NCBI GenBank assembly: GCA_017631705.1
Contig: JAGBSU010000123.1
Coordinates: 1-6,787 of the forward strand
DNA: 6,787 nt
Source of the DNA: Clostridia bacterium
Lineage (GTDB): Bacteria; Bacillota; Clostridia; Oscillospirales; Acutalibacteraceae
Direction of reading: 5' to 3'
The notes under the pieces were generated by a model. The model was not told where the DNA came from and made no database searches. It saw nothing but the letters and a program-made list of their open reading frames with translations. This document shows positions 5,453 through 6,787 of this stretch, piece after piece. Made by a program: the position numbers and the translations under genes. The stretch's first letter is position 1, and every line of letters begins with the position of its first letter.

Positions 5453-6787
5453 GTGTTACCGGATAGTTTTCTACAAGAATTGATTGCTAAAAATGACATT
5501 GAAAGTGTCGCATCGTCGTATGTTTCGTTCAAACGGCGCGGCAGAAATTTGGTGGGATTGTGTCCGTTCCACGGTGAAAAAACCCCTTCCTTTAATTTAT
5601 ATCCCGAAACGTCATCGTTTTACTGCTTTGGATGCGGTGCCGGCGGTGATGTGATTACTTTTATTCGCAAGATTGAAAATTTGAGTTATATAGATGCGGT
5701 CAAGTTTTTGGCAGACCGTGCTGGAATGTCGATGCCGGAGCAGTCGTATAACGATGTTTCTGCCAAACAACGGTTGCGTATTTTAGAAGCGAATCGGGAA
5801 GCGGCACGGTTGTTTTATGCCTATTTGTATTCGGCAGGCGGAAAAGCCGGGTTAGAGTATTATTACAGCCGTGGTTATACCGATGCGACGATTAAACGAT
5901 TTGGTTTGGGATATGCACCGCCGAGTTTTGATTTTTTGCGTACGGAACTTCGCAAAAAAGGATTTTACGATGAGGAATTGACGCTGGCGTGGTTATGTGC
6001 TCGCAATCGCAGCGGTAACGGTATTCACGATATTTTCCGAAACCGTGTGATGATTCCGATTATTGATGTGCGCGGGAATGTGATTGCCTTTGGCGGCCGA
6101 GTGTTAGACGATTCTAAACCCAAATATTTAAATTCCGGAGAAACGCTGGTTTTCAAAAAGACGAACAACCTGTTTGCTTTGAATTTTGCCAAACAGGGAA
6201 CGCAGGAAAACTTGATTCTCTGTGAAGGGTATATGGATGTCATTGCGTTGCATCAAGCTGGTTTTACCAATGCAGTAGCGGCACTCGGCACTTCGTTTAC
6301 GGCAGACCATGCGCGGCTACTTTCGCGGTATACCGATGAAGTGGTCCTGATTTTTGATGCCGATTCTGCCGGCAAAAAGGGCGCACAACGCGCAATAGGT
6401 TTGCTTCGAGAAATGGGATTGCGTATTCGTTTGGTGAGTATTCCCGATGGAAAGGACCCCGACGAATTTATTCGCAAAAATGGAGCGGAGCGATTTAAAC
6501 TTCTCTTACAGCGTGCCGCGAATGATGTGGAATATCGTTTGATGGAGTTGGGAAACAAGCATCTGCTGACCACAGCGGAAGGGAAAGTGGAATATCTTAA
6601 AGAAGCGACCCTTTTGCTTTCGGGGTTGAGCAATCCGTTGGAAAGAGACGTGTATATCGGCAAGTTATCTGCTGAATTATCGGTTTCGAAAGAAGCACTG
6701 AACCAGCAGTTACAGTATCAATTACAAAAGCGACAGAAGCAGCAAAAAGAACGGCAAATGTCGCAGGTGATAAAGCAGTCCGAAGCA
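5453..6787 (+). CDS. dnaG: DNA primase, 3' end beyond the window
   Basis: 445 codons are present without a stop; the family is about 600 residues, so roughly the last 150 (the C-terminal helicase-binding domain) are missing. Primase makes the RNA primers for leading- and lagging-strand synthesis together with replicative helicase. The N-terminal CHC2 zinc finger (about 1-95) has C37, H40, C58 and C61 within GLCPFHGEKTPSF and FYCFGCGAGGDV. The catalytic core follows: RNRVMIPIIDVRGNVIAFGG (197-215) and PKYLNSGET (223-231), then the TOPRIM domain with E258 (CEGYMDVIAL) and D302/D304 (FDADSAGKKGA), and PDGKDPDEFI (331-340). All catalytic residues are intact. The start is GTG behind a perfect ribosome binding site, matching the family N-terminus LPDSFLQELIAKNDI. 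From about 416 the chain turns Gln/Lys-rich (QQLQYQLQKRQKQQKERQ), probably a linker. It is likely co-transcribed with the preceding dGTPase-like gene. Confidence 0.96.
   Translation, partial: MLPDSFLQELIAKNDIESVASSYVSFKRRGRNLVGLCPFHGEKTPSFNLYPETSSFYCFGCGAGGDVITFIRKIENLSYIDAVKFLADRAGMSMPEQSYNDVSAKQRLRILEANREAARLFYAYLYSAGGKAGLEYYYSRGYTDATIKRFGLGYAPPSFDFLRTELRKKGFYDEELTLAWLCARNRSGNGIHDIFRNRVMIPIIDVRGNVIAFGGRVLDDSKPKYLNSGETLVFKKTNNLFALNFAKQGTQENLILCEGYMDVIALHQAGFTNAVAALGTSFTADHARLLSRYTDEVVLIFDADSAGKKGAQRAIGLLREMGLRIRLVSIPDGKDPDEFIRKNGAERFKLLLQRAANDVEYRLMELGNKHLLTTAEGKVEYLKEATLLLSGLSNPLERDVYIGKLSAELSVSKEALNQQLQYQLQKRQKQQKERQMSQVIKQSEA

Noticed and set aside
1..6787. Mobile element, CRISPR array, phage or defence genes
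   Set aside because: No transposase, integrase, direct-repeat array or terminal inverted repeats were seen; although two tRNA genes are present, no attachment-site duplication or integrase is next to them.

Overview
The window looks like ordinary chromosome from a low-to-mid GC Firmicute, most likely an anaerobic gut-type clostridium (class Clostridia). The signs are strong AGGAGG-type ribosome binding sites, consensus TTGACA/TATAAT promoters, a Gram-positive-type LexA/SOS box, a rubrerythrin, an ammonia-dependent asparagine synthetase, and a dGTPase-like gene directly followed by dnaG. Genus cannot be fixed from the sequence alone. I see no mobile element, CRISPR array, phage gene or defence system.

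Left part (1-1488). The minus strand carries the 5' part of a tRNA-Asp(GTC), cut off by the window edge, with a perfect-consensus promoter and a leader inverted repeat. Upstream of it on the same strand is a Y-family translesion DNA polymerase (dinB/polIV type). Its promoter has a consensus -35 and near-consensus -10, and a 13/14 match to the Gram-positive SOS box lies at the expected transcription start, so SOS control is the clear prediction. The polymerase is divergent from rubrerythrin; the two share a 127-base intergenic region.

Middle part (1489-3747), plus strand. Rubrerythrin (peroxide detoxification) ends in a strong intrinsic terminator. AsnA follows, with its own extended -10 promoter and probably a GTG start. 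Next come three helically spaced A-tracts, a strong promoter, a tRNA-Ser(GGA) with an encoded CCA, and rpmE (zinc-binding L31), closed by another terminator. tRNA-Ser and rpmE are probably one transcription unit.

Right part (3748-6787), plus strand. A YigZ/IMPACT-family protein is followed by an HD-domain dGTPase-like protein and then dnaG primase. dnaG starts at GTG behind a perfect Shine-Dalgarno sequence and is open at the window end (445 codons present). dgt and dnaG are only 27 bases apart and are probably co-transcribed, linking dNTP control with replication priming.

No undescribed system is evident. The most useful observations are regulatory: the SOS operator of the polymerase gene, possible read-through from it into tRNA-Asp, a possible Shine-Dalgarno-masking leader in rubrerythrin mRNA, and the phased A-tracts upstream of tRNA-Ser.
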